The notes below the pieces were generated by a model. The model did no database searches. It saw nothing but the letters and a program-made list of their open reading frames with translations, and was not told where the DNA came from. Positions 1 through 5,825 of a DNA stretch of 15,149 nucleotides are shown here, piece after piece. This DNA is from Candidatus Methanogasteraceae archaeon UBA261 (GTDB taxonomy: Archaea > Halobacteriota > Methanosarcinia > Methanosarcinales > Methanogasteraceae): contig DAWR01000175.1 in assembly GCA_002506015.1 (NCBI GenBank), positions 1 to 15,149 of the forward strand, written 5' to 3'. How positions within the stretch are numbered: the first letter of the stretch is position 1; each line of letters starts with the position of its first letter. A program made the translations under genes and the position numbers.

Positions 1-57
1 GAACCCACGATCTGCTGATTACGAATCAGCCGCTTTACCGAGCTAAGCCACAGCGGC
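1..57 (-). tRNA. tRNA-Thr (CGT anticodon), 3' end cut off
   Basis: The reverse complement reads as a tRNA. The acceptor 5' strand GCCGCTG (57 to 51) is followed by TG at positions 8-9, a D arm GCTT...AAGC, an anticodon stem GCTGA/TCAGC around the 7-base loop TTCGTAA, a short variable region, and the start of the T arm (GTGGGTTC). The central triplet CGT decodes ACG, threonine. The gene runs off the left edge, so the T arm and the acceptor 3' strand are missing and acceptor pairing cannot be tested. I see no intron in the part present. A/T-rich sequence just upstream (about 65-80) could hold its promoter. Identity is clear from the anticodon loop; only completeness is unknown. Confidence 0.9.
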
Positions 58-113
58 ACGCTGTCATAACATAACATGATTGCGATCACAACATTTAAGA
101 GTTGCGACAGGGC

Positions 114-120
114 GAGGTCA
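114..120 (+). promoter_or_regulatory. Shine-Dalgarno GAGGTCA of the UPF0200 gene
   Basis: GAGGTCA matches most of the archaeal anti-Shine-Dalgarno target and sits 8 bases before ATG 129. It argues for that start over the upstream TTG at 102, which would place this sequence inside the coding region. Confidence 0.6.
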
Positions 121-128
121 CAGTACCT

Positions 129-683
129 ATGAGAATCATTGCATTCGTTGGCATGCCGGCATCAGGAAAGTCAAAGGCGGCAAAAGTGGCACGCAAGCGC
201 GGCATCCCAGTAATCGTGATGGGAGATTCCGTTCGTGAGGAGGTTAAGCGACGCGGACTCGACACGAGTGATGCGGGGATCGGCGGGCTGGCTGATCAGT
301 TGAGGGCAAGAGAGGGTATGGACGCAATCGCAAAACGCTGTGTTCCGAAGATTCGCGAGCTGGATGGGACTTCCGGGCTTATGCTGATCGATGGTGTCAG
401 AGGGCTCGCAGAGGTGGATCGGTTCAGACACGAGTTCGGCGATGATTTCGTGTTGATCGCAATCACTGCGCCGATTGAGACACGTCTTGCACGAATCAGT
501 GGCAGAAGGCGGTCCGACGCCATCACCAGCATCGAATCACTGAGAGCGCGGGATGAGCGTGAACTAAGATGGGGCATCGGGGATGCGATCGCGTCAGCCG
601 ATCACGATATCCAAAATACTGGCACGATCAACCGTTTTATGAAGGAGGTCGGGCTCATGATCGATGAACTCCGATCAGTCTGA
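129..683 (+). CDS. UPF0200 family P-loop nucleotide kinase-like protein
   Basis: This 184-residue protein begins with a P-loop, GMPASGKS (residues 8-15), followed by GDSVREE (32-38), which resembles the substrate-binding region of nucleoside monophosphate and dephospho-CoA kinases. A Walker-B-like strand, LMLIDGVRG (84-92), and an arginine-rich lid (residues 123-147, with RRR and RARDERELRWG) come next. This layout and length match the archaeal UPF0200 family, which is related to dephospho-CoA kinases but has no substrate I know of. I chose ATG at 129 because GAGGTCA (114-120) lies 8 bases upstream and the P-loop follows at once. An in-frame TTG at 102 would add 9 residues. The PurH domain follows 30 bases downstream, suggesting co-transcription. 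The family call is firm; the reaction is not known. Confidence 0.8.
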   Translation: MRIIAFVGMPASGKSKAAKVARKRGIPVIVMGDSVREEVKRRGLDTSDAGIGGLADQLRAREGMDAIAKRCVPKIRELDGTSGLMLIDGVRGLAEVDRFRHEFGDDFVLIAITAPIETRLARISGRRRSDAITSIESLRARDERELRWGIGDAIASADHDIQNTGTINRFMKEVGLMIDELRSV

Positions 684-713
684 GCAGGATTGGGGATTTT
701 GGGGTCAAAAGGC

Positions 714-1226
714 ATGACAAAAGCACTGATAAGCGTATCTAACAAAGGAGGTATGGAAAGGTTTGCAGAGCAGCTATCCGATCTTGGAGTGGAGATAATT
801 GCAACTGAAGGAACCGCAAGAGAGATATCCAAAAATGGAATACCTGTGACCCATGTATCCGAGATGACCGGATTCTCTGAGATGCTGGGTGGTGGAATCA
901 AGACGCTACATCCGATGGTTCACGCCGCAATTGCAACCGGCGAGATTACAATCGTCGTTGTGAATTTGATCCCGCTGACAACAGTGGTTGAGAGTATGGA
1001 CATTGGCGGCGTTGCCCTCCTGAAATCGGCAATAAAGAACTGGAAAAGCGTCGCTGCCGTAACAGACCCCGGGCAGTACGGCGCAGTAATCAAGGAGATC
1101 GGCAGCAGTGGGGGCGTTTCTTCTGAAACACGATTGAAACTTGCAGAACAGGCGTCAGTGTGCATCGTTACGTACGAAACAGAGGTCTGCCATATCATCC
1201 GGGAACTTATGGATTCGGTAGGGTGA
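714..1226 (+). CDS. purH: Stand-alone IMP cyclohydrolase domain (PurH N-terminal, MGS-like)
   Basis: This 170-residue protein matches the N-terminal half of bifunctional PurH, which closes FAICAR to IMP in the last step of purine synthesis. It opens with ALISVSNKGG (4-13) and has the family motifs ATEGTAR (30-36), TGFSEMLGGGIKTLHP (52-67), VVVNLIP (81-87), DIGG (96-99) and KSAIKN (104-109). The region between KTLHP and VVVNL is about 15-20 residues shorter than in bacterial PurH. The C-terminal AICAR formyltransferase domain is absent, as in archaea with split enzymes. ATG 714 is preferred, with GGGGTCA 8 bases upstream; TTG 690 is an alternative. The stop TGA overlaps a GTG that starts a decayed MinD-like frame. 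The domain call is firm. Activity is likely but unproven because of the shortened loop. Confidence 0.82.
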   Translation: MTKALISVSNKGGMERFAEQLSDLGVEIIATEGTAREISKNGIPVTHVSEMTGFSEMLGGGIKTLHPMVHAAIATGEITIVVVNLIPLTTVVESMDIGGVALLKSAIKNWKSVAAVTDPGQYGAVIKEIGSSGGVSSETRLKLAEQASVCIVTYETEVCHIIRELMDSVG

Positions 1227-1354
1227 TCATATCCATTGCACGCGGAAAAGGCGGCATAGGAACGAAATTGCGAATATGTTCGATGACGTGTGGCAAACAG
1301 GTAACTCCTGATCTGTGTAATCTATGTACATCAGTGGCTGATAAGGGTTTTTAG
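1223..1354 (+). pseudogene. Decayed N-terminus of a MinD/ParA-type P-loop ATPase
   Basis: A GTG at 1223 overlaps the purH stop (GTGA), the usual layout of translationally coupled genes. It opens IISIARGKGGIGTK, which closely resembles the start of MinD/ParA/NIFH-type ATPases (a deviant Walker A, KGGxGKT). The key K-T pair reads T-K instead. Just after it, the expected helix (an IANMF-like sequence followed by DDVW) appears only in the next frame, so a frameshift is likely. The original frame runs without further similarity to a stop at 1354, inside an inverted repeat. I infer a remnant, possibly cut by the repeat, and not a working ATPase. Only about 25 residues support the call, so it is moderate to weak. 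Confidence 0.4.
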
Positions 1355-1382
1355 CCACAGATTAACGCTGATTCCACTGATT
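1310..1382. repeat. Imperfect inverted repeat built of about 10-base units
   Basis: The left arm (1310-1339) and the right arm (1353-1382) are 30 bases each. They pair at 21 of 30 positions around a 13-base loop, and their inner ends are the exact complement AGTGGCT/AGCCAC(A/T). Both arms consist of degenerate units such as ATCTGTGTA and ATCAGTGGC repeating about every 10 bases. The same style of sequence recurs at 3421-3476 and 12466-12552. It could fold as RNA or be a small non-autonomous element. I see no coding content in it. Confidence 0.6.
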
Positions 1383-1634
1383 TTATCCACAAGTTATCGA
1401 GCATGTGCGAAATGACCGCGGTTACGGTCCATGCTTACCCGTATACCCCGTGAATGCGATAACTGCGAACAAGAGAGCGTTTGGCAGTGTCAGAACGGGT
1501 GAATGGTATCGTCTACCGGAGACTGAACACCATTTTGATGATCTGTTCTGTGTATTGGGCACGATTGCTGCATTTTCATAACCGAACCCGCACCATTCGG
1601 ATTGTACACAACCTGAAAGGTTACTGGCATAATT
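1383..1634. other. Gene-poor stretch between purH remnant and ACT gene
   Basis: The whole gap between purH and the ACT gene is 438 bases. After the MinD-like remnant and the inverted repeat, the rest holds no recognisable gene. One frame from GTG 1405 to TAA 1579-1581 encodes 58 residues with a protein-like composition, but I recognise no family and see no ribosome binding site. Bases 1421-1439 resemble the complement of 7435-7453 at 17 of 19 positions. The stretch may contain eroded coding sequence. Confidence 0.35.
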
Positions 1635-1642
1635 CTATATAC
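1635..1642 (+). promoter_or_regulatory. TATA box for the ACT-domain gene; probable leaderless start
   Basis: CTATATAC is centred about 26 bases upstream of the ATG at 1665. That is the normal archaeal distance from TATA box to transcription start. No Shine-Dalgarno precedes the ATG, so a leaderless mRNA starting at or next to the ATG is likely. Confidence 0.5.
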
Positions 1643-1664
1643 TACAAGTGCGCATCAATCACCA

Positions 1665-2162
1665 ATGCGAATCGCATCAACCCTTGAACTGCTGGACAAG
1701 CCCGGGAACCTGCTGGCGGCACTTGCCCCGCTATCAGCTCTCGGCGGAAATATCATCAGCATCGTGCACCATCGCGATCAGAGGACGTCGAGAGGCAATA
1801 TCCCGGTGCAGATCGTATTTGAGATTGATGAGAACAAGCGGCAGTTGCTGATCGGAGAACTCGAAAAAAGCGGAATCACCGTTGCCAGTATCGATGAAAC
1901 TAATCTGATCGAACGTGAGTCGGTGATCCTGATCGGACACATCATACACACCGACATCAAGGACACGATCAACCGCATCGACTGCACCGGATTTGCTGAG
2001 GTTACCGACATCTCCATTGCGATGCCCGCAATCGAGGGCGAATCCTCGGCACACATGCTGATTGAGGCTGTGGGCAAGTCGGAACTCGCGGCAGCGATTA
2101 CGATCCTGAAGGAGATTGCGGATCAGAAGGACCTGCTGGTGATTGAGCCTGTGCGGAATTAG
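1665..2162 (+). CDS. ACT-domain regulatory protein (double ACT)
   Basis: This 165-residue protein has an N-terminal ACT fold: LELLDKPGNLLAALAPLSALGGNI (residues 7-30) and the strand VQIVFEID (48-55), with the Pro-Gly turn typical of amino-acid-binding ACT domains. Residues 86-163 form a second ACT-like half starting SVILIGHIIHTDIKDTIN. ACT proteins of this type in methanogens often lie beside homoserine dehydrogenase and are thought to be its allosteric partner. No such gene is visible here; nurA follows 18 bases downstream. A bound amino acid is likely but its identity is unknown. ATG 1665 fits a leaderless start behind the TATA box at 1635-1642. The domain call is firm; the target enzyme is unknown. 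Confidence 0.8.
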   Translation: MRIASTLELLDKPGNLLAALAPLSALGGNIISIVHHRDQRTSRGNIPVQIVFEIDENKRQLLIGELEKSGITVASIDETNLIERESVILIGHIIHTDIKDTINRIDCTGFAEVTDISIAMPAIEGESSAHMLIEAVGKSELAAAITILKEIADQKDLLVIEPVRN

Positions 2163-2180
2163 CGGGCGGGTTGCCAGCCC

Positions 2181-3359
2181 ATGCTAAACATCCACGACAT
2201 ATCATCGTCGTTCGAAGCGAGAAAGGATGCAATCGTGAACTACGAGCGTGAGACCTCGGATGAACTCGTTCTGTACAGAGGCGCAATACCCAATCTAAAC
2301 GATGCAGACATATCCCTCAACAATTTTCTGCCGCGGTACAGCGGTGCAATGATCTTTGAGCCGGGAGTGACCATCAGACAATTCCAGCCGGCTCAATCAT
2401 GGGGAGACCGAGACGATGCGATGGAGTGGGTGGACTCGGTCCTTAGCGGCGTTCCTGTCGGGTCGGTGGACGGCAGCCAGATCTATCCCGACAAGAACCG
2501 CGGAATTCCGATTGCGGTCGTGCAGATTGGGAGCGTCTACAACAGACACACGATCAGCCGTGAGTATGCGGAGCGCGTGAGCGCAACCCTGATTACGCCT
2601 GATGAGTTCGCAGACGCAGGTGTGTACGCGTTCGGCAAGGAATTTGTGGACGCCAGACGTTTTGTAATGGAATGCGATGCCTTAATCGACCTGATGCGCA
2701 CGCATGATTCCGTGTATCTACTCCTCGATGGGTCACTGATTCTCTCGCACATCAATGTGCTGAGCAAAAATATAAAAGAGATGTATCTCGATGCGATGAT
2801 GCGGCTGCTCGACGCGTCGAACGAGACCAAAAATCCGATAATCGGATATGTGGATGTGAGCGTGCAAAGAGACGTGATAACGCTGATGCGCCACATCTAT
2901 GCACTGAAGGAGACGAAGAGACTCTTTGATCCGGTCATGTTTGCGGATGAACTGAACTGGGGCGACCGGACCAAGGCATTCATCTGCAACCGGGACGACC
3001 GCCGCGGAACAGACAACCCCTCGGTTCTCGACGCATACATGGGGTATCGCGAGGGCATCGCGTTCTTCTACATGCGGATGGGCGATCTTCCGAGTCGAAT
3101 TGAGTTTCCGGTCTGGTGCGCGGGCGAGGGCGCGGGCGAGATCGATCGCATCGCAGACATCGTCCGTGCGGAGACAATCATTCGCGGGAGTTACCCTGAT
3201 ATTCTGATGATAGCGCACAGGAATGCGGTTATCGCGAGAAAGGAGCACGAGGTGTTCTACGGGATGCTGAACCGGTTCTGTGCGGAGCAGGGGATCGCTG
3301 TGCATGCCGGTGCAAAGCAGGAGTACAAGGAGCGGGATCGCCGGTTTTCTTCGATGTGA
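2181..3359 (+). CDS. nurA: DNA end-processing nuclease NurA
   Basis: This 392-residue protein matches NurA, the 5'-3' nuclease that works with HerA helicase and Mre11-Rad50 to resect double-strand breaks. The first metal-binding motif is GSVDGSQ (94-100). A second acidic motif, LLLDGSL (181-187), and the C-terminal block GSYPDILMIAHRNAVI (336-351) also fit the family, with the conserved histidine in AHRNA. The length is at the upper end of the usual 330-400 residues. The gene starts 18 bases after the ACT gene, probably in one transcript. HerA, Rad50 and Mre11, its usual neighbours, are not in the window, so this copy is detached or its partners lie elsewhere. No signal peptide or membrane segment is visible. 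Confidence 0.85.
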   Translation: MLNIHDISSSFEARKDAIVNYERETSDELVLYRGAIPNLNDADISLNNFLPRYSGAMIFEPGVTIRQFQPAQSWGDRDDAMEWVDSVLSGVPVGSVDGSQIYPDKNRGIPIAVVQIGSVYNRHTISREYAERVSATLITPDEFADAGVYAFGKEFVDARRFVMECDALIDLMRTHDSVYLLLDGSLILSHINVLSKNIKEMYLDAMMRLLDASNETKNPIIGYVDVSVQRDVITLMRHIYALKETKRLFDPVMFADELNWGDRTKAFICNRDDRRGTDNPSVLDAYMGYREGIAFFYMRMGDLPSRIEFPVWCAGEGAGEIDRIADIVRAETIIRGSYPDILMIAHRNAVIARKEHEVFYGMLNRFCAEQGIAVHAGAKQEYKERDRRFSSM

Positions 3360-3408
3360 CTGATTTTTGGGATGGCTAAAGGGACTTCAAAATACTCTGC
3401 GGTTTTAT

Positions 3409-3765
3409 TTATCGGGGCACGTTCTTTAGATGTACGTGTTTAGCTAACCGCAAGACTGTACAGATTTCCACGAGAACGTATGCGGAGGCCGGATATAAAA
3501 TGCCCGATCCTGATGTGTTCAGTGGTTTCCAATCTTTGTACCCTTGCGTCATCGTGTATTTCTCGTTTTTAGTCTCAAATTCAACGAGAAAGGCGCGAAG
3601 GGCGTTATATATATATCTTGATGGTCCACTCGAGAGGATGATTGTCCGCGGATTCATCTCTTCGATCGTCTCGCGGTATGTGGTGTACGGGATGAGTTCG
3701 GCATACACCCCAAGATTCCGGCACCGCCGCACAATTGATTGGCTATGCTGCCCGCCAAAGTTCAT
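3409..3765 (-). pseudogene. GMP synthase GuaA glutamine amidotransferase N-terminal remnant
   Basis: The frame opens at ATG 3765, one base after the stop of the NOG1 gene. Its first about 49 residues match the start of GuaA, the amidotransferase that supplies ammonia for XMP to GMP. FGGQHSQSIVRR (3-14) is followed by NLGVYAELIPY (17-27), then EEMNPRTIILSSGPS (35-49). After GPS, at about 3619, similarity stops. The catalytic Cys of the GICYG-type motif and the rest of the domain are missing. The remaining 69 codons run through A/T-rich sequence and a dispersed repeat to a stop at 3409. A functional amidotransferase is therefore excluded. It is either a truncated gene or a small leftover still expressed with NOG1. 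The similarity is good, so the remnant call is fairly firm. Confidence 0.65.
3421..3476 (-). repeat. Dispersed repeat, copy A
   Basis: The 30 bases 3421-3450 match the complement of 12523-12552 at 27 of 30 positions. The core is identical over 20 bases (ATGTACGTGTTTAGCTAACC at 3430-3449). Beyond the core, both copies continue into degenerate units of the type GATTTCCAC or AATCTTGTG (here to 3476). The two copies are in opposite orientation 9.1 kb apart. Copy A lies between the nurA stop and the GuaA remnant and runs through the end of the remnant's reading frame. No coding function is seen. Confidence 0.65.
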
Positions 3766-3766
3766 T

Positions 3767-4765
3767 TCATGCCAAGACCGCCATATCCGTGTTGCGAGCG
3801 CCCGCGAGATCTTCTTCACGCTCGCGTCCGGCGACCCCCATGATCTCGATTGCCCGCTGCACAACATCGTCCACGCCGTATCCGGTCTCTGTTGAGATCT
3901 TGTACTCCCACTCGCCATGAAAGTCGGCGAGATCGCACTTGTTTGCAACAGCAAGAACCGGGATTGCAAGCGTTTGCTCGATTTCATGAAGTAGGCTGAG
4001 TTGAGCTGTTAGCGGATACCCGCAGTGCTCGGCAGGGTCGATCAGAAGCAGTACGAGGTCTCCTACGTGTTTCAGCGCTGATATCGCCTGCAACTCAATC
4101 GAATTGCGGGAATCAAGCGGGCGATCAAGGAGACCGGGCGTGTCCACCACCTGATACCGCAGGTTGTCACGAGAGAAATGCCCTATGTAAATGCCTTTTG
4201 TTGTAAATGGATATGCGGCAATCTCGGGTTTTGCATCGGTCACGCGCCTCACAAAACTCGATTTGCCCACGTTCGGGTAGCCTGCCACGATGATTGTCGG
4301 AACCCCGGATATTTCCGGAAGTTTCCTTAGTTTACCTCGCGCATCATTCAGAAAACGCAGGTTTTCGTCCACTTCGTGCACGATTGAGGCGATCCTGGCA
4401 TAAGCCTGCTTCCGAACGTGAACCGGGTCGCCATGCGCAATCTTCCTCTGATAGTCACGTGCGATCGAGCGAACCTTGTTTCCTGCCCACTGAACAGATG
4501 CAAGCGACATTTTGAGCCTTTCGATTCCGACGATTGTCTCTGTCAATTCGTAGTAAAACGGGGACAGTTCATCGAAATTGGGAAAGTCGTGCACGGTTTT
4601 CAGGAGACGAACCGACAGAACGTCCGCTACAGTCTGAACCATCGACCGCTGGATGCTGACGATTCCCCGCCCTTTCCCTGCCTTGGCAGGGCGAAGAGCA
4701 CGCCTGAACGCCTGATCAAGTAGCTCGTCAGCGGTCGGTACGGTGCGCAATCGTTCGTAGATCAT
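3767..4765 (-). CDS. NOG1-family GTPase
   Basis: This 332-residue protein matches archaeal NOG1, a TRAFAC/OBG-HflX-related GTPase linked to maturation of the large ribosomal subunit. The N-terminal helical region opens TVPTADELLDQAFRRA (8-23), typical of the family, and spans about 150 residues. The G domain has G1 GYPNVGKSS (162-170), G2 FTTKG (187-191), G3 DTPG (208-211) and G4 NKCD (275-278). Its length agrees with archaeal members, which lack the long eukaryotic C-terminus. It is transcribed away from nfo across an 83-base divergent region. The GuaA remnant lies immediately behind its stop. No clear Shine-Dalgarno precedes ATG 4765. Function in this organism is inferred from the family. 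Confidence 0.88.
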   Translation of the reverse strand: MIYERLRTVPTADELLDQAFRRALRPAKAGKGRGIVSIQRSMVQTVADVLSVRLLKTVHDFPNFDELSPFYYELTETIVGIERLKMSLASVQWAGNKVRSIARDYQRKIAHGDPVHVRKQAYARIASIVHEVDENLRFLNDARGKLRKLPEISGVPTIIVAGYPNVGKSSFVRRVTDAKPEIAAYPFTTKGIYIGHFSRDNLRYQVVDTPGLLDRPLDSRNSIELQAISALKHVGDLVLLLIDPAEHCGYPLTAQLSLLHEIEQTLAIPVLAVANKCDLADFHGEWEYKISTETGYGVDDVVQRAIEIMGVAGREREEDLAGARNTDMAVLA

Positions 4766-4814
4766 GGTGGGCTATCTTTCGCCGCATCGGCATTACCTTT
4801 GCCGTGACCAACAA

Positions 4815-4824
4815 GATAAAATAG
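4815..4824. promoter_or_regulatory. TATA-like element in the NOG1/nfo divergent region
   Basis: GATAAAATAG is the only strong TATA-like sequence in the 83-base gap. On the plus strand it lies about 30 bases before the nfo ATG (4849), giving a near-leaderless start. Read on the minus strand (CTATTTTATC), it would place a NOG1 start near 4790 with a leader of about 25 bases. Dual use is an inference. Confidence 0.4.
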
Positions 4825-4848
4825 TAATCGAGTCATCAAGAACCTGCG

Positions 4849-5691
4849 ATGGTTAAGGTTGGCGTACATGTATCGATTGCAGGCTCGATAGACCGGGCGG
4901 TAGGGAGAGCGCAGAAGATAGGTTGCGACACATTCCAGATATTCACGAGAAACCCACGGAGCTGGCGGTTTAAGGATCTCTCCACCGAGCAGATCGAAAA
5001 GTTCACACAGGGGATCGAAAAGTCGGGAATCTACCCACCGGTTGCCCACATGCCATATCTGCCGAATCTGGCGTCGCCGAAGGAGGATGTCTACAGCCGC
5101 TCAATCGATACCCTCACAAACGAGATTGCACGGTGCAGCGCGCTGCAGATCCCGTATCTTGTGACCCATCTCGGAAGCCATCTGGGAAAGGGCATGGAAG
5201 AAGGATTTGAGCGTATAATATCTGCCGTTGATGCGGCGACCTGCGAAAACAGGGGCGTTACGCTCCTTCTCGAGAACACCGCCGGCACAAAGAACAGCAT
5301 GGGCGGGAGCTTTGCGGACATACAACGAATCATCGACGGACTGAAGCACGACGAGCTTGTGGGCGTGTGTTTCGATACCTGCCACGCGTTCGCTGCCGGC
5401 TACGAACTCAGAACCGCTGAGGCGCTGGACGAAACGCTCGCTGAGTTCGACCGGACAATCGGACTCGACCGGCTGAAACTTATCCACCTGAACGACTCAA
5501 AAGGCGCTCTGGGCTCCAGAGTGGACCGGCACGAGCATATCAGTATGGGTGAGATCGGGGAAGACGGATTCAGAGCCATATTACATCATGAAGTCCTTAA
5601 AACGCTCCCGATGATACTTGAAACGCCGGTCGATGAGCGAAGAGACGATGTCGGGAATATCCGGGAGGCGCGAATGCTTGCCGAGGGGTGA
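4849..5691 (+). CDS. nfo: Endonuclease IV (AP endonuclease)
   Basis: This 280-residue protein is a full-length endonuclease IV. The enzyme cuts DNA 5' to abasic sites in base-excision repair and has a TIM-barrel fold with three zinc ions. All nine zinc ligands of the E. coli enzyme have counterparts: H67, H107, E142, D176, H179, H213, D226, H228 and E258, each offset by two or three residues from E. coli. Signature blocks are GVHVSIAGS (5-13), VCFDTCHAFAAGY (173-185), LIHLNDSK (211-218) and DRHEHISMGEIG (226-237). ATG 4849 fits the N-terminus of the family and a near-leaderless promoter at 4815-4824. It is divergent from NOG1. Nothing is missing or unusual. Confidence 0.95.
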   Translation: MVKVGVHVSIAGSIDRAVGRAQKIGCDTFQIFTRNPRSWRFKDLSTEQIEKFTQGIEKSGIYPPVAHMPYLPNLASPKEDVYSRSIDTLTNEIARCSALQIPYLVTHLGSHLGKGMEEGFERIISAVDAATCENRGVTLLLENTAGTKNSMGGSFADIQRIIDGLKHDELVGVCFDTCHAFAAGYELRTAEALDETLAEFDRTIGLDRLKLIHLNDSKGALGSRVDRHEHISMGEIGEDGFRAILHHEVLKTLPMILETPVDERRDDVGNIREARMLAEG

Positions 5692-5825
5692 GGGGTGTGG
5701 TGGGGGGGTGATGCACGCTCTGGCTGGCATATCTCGATCACTTTGATTCTATCGGCATCGCCACACCCCATGAAACCGCAAGGCATAGTACTACATACCA
5801 GCCATAACGTCCCATGGTGTGACCT

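Noticed and set aside
3515..3540. Possible single CRISPR repeat (GGTTTCCAATCTTTG-like sequence)
   Set aside because: There is only one copy, with no spacing pattern and no cas genes nearby.
3766..3987. N-terminal extension of the GuaA remnant
   Set aside because: This part is the antiparallel-frame shadow of the NOG1 C-terminus and shows no GuaA similarity. The GuaA match begins exactly at ATG 3765.
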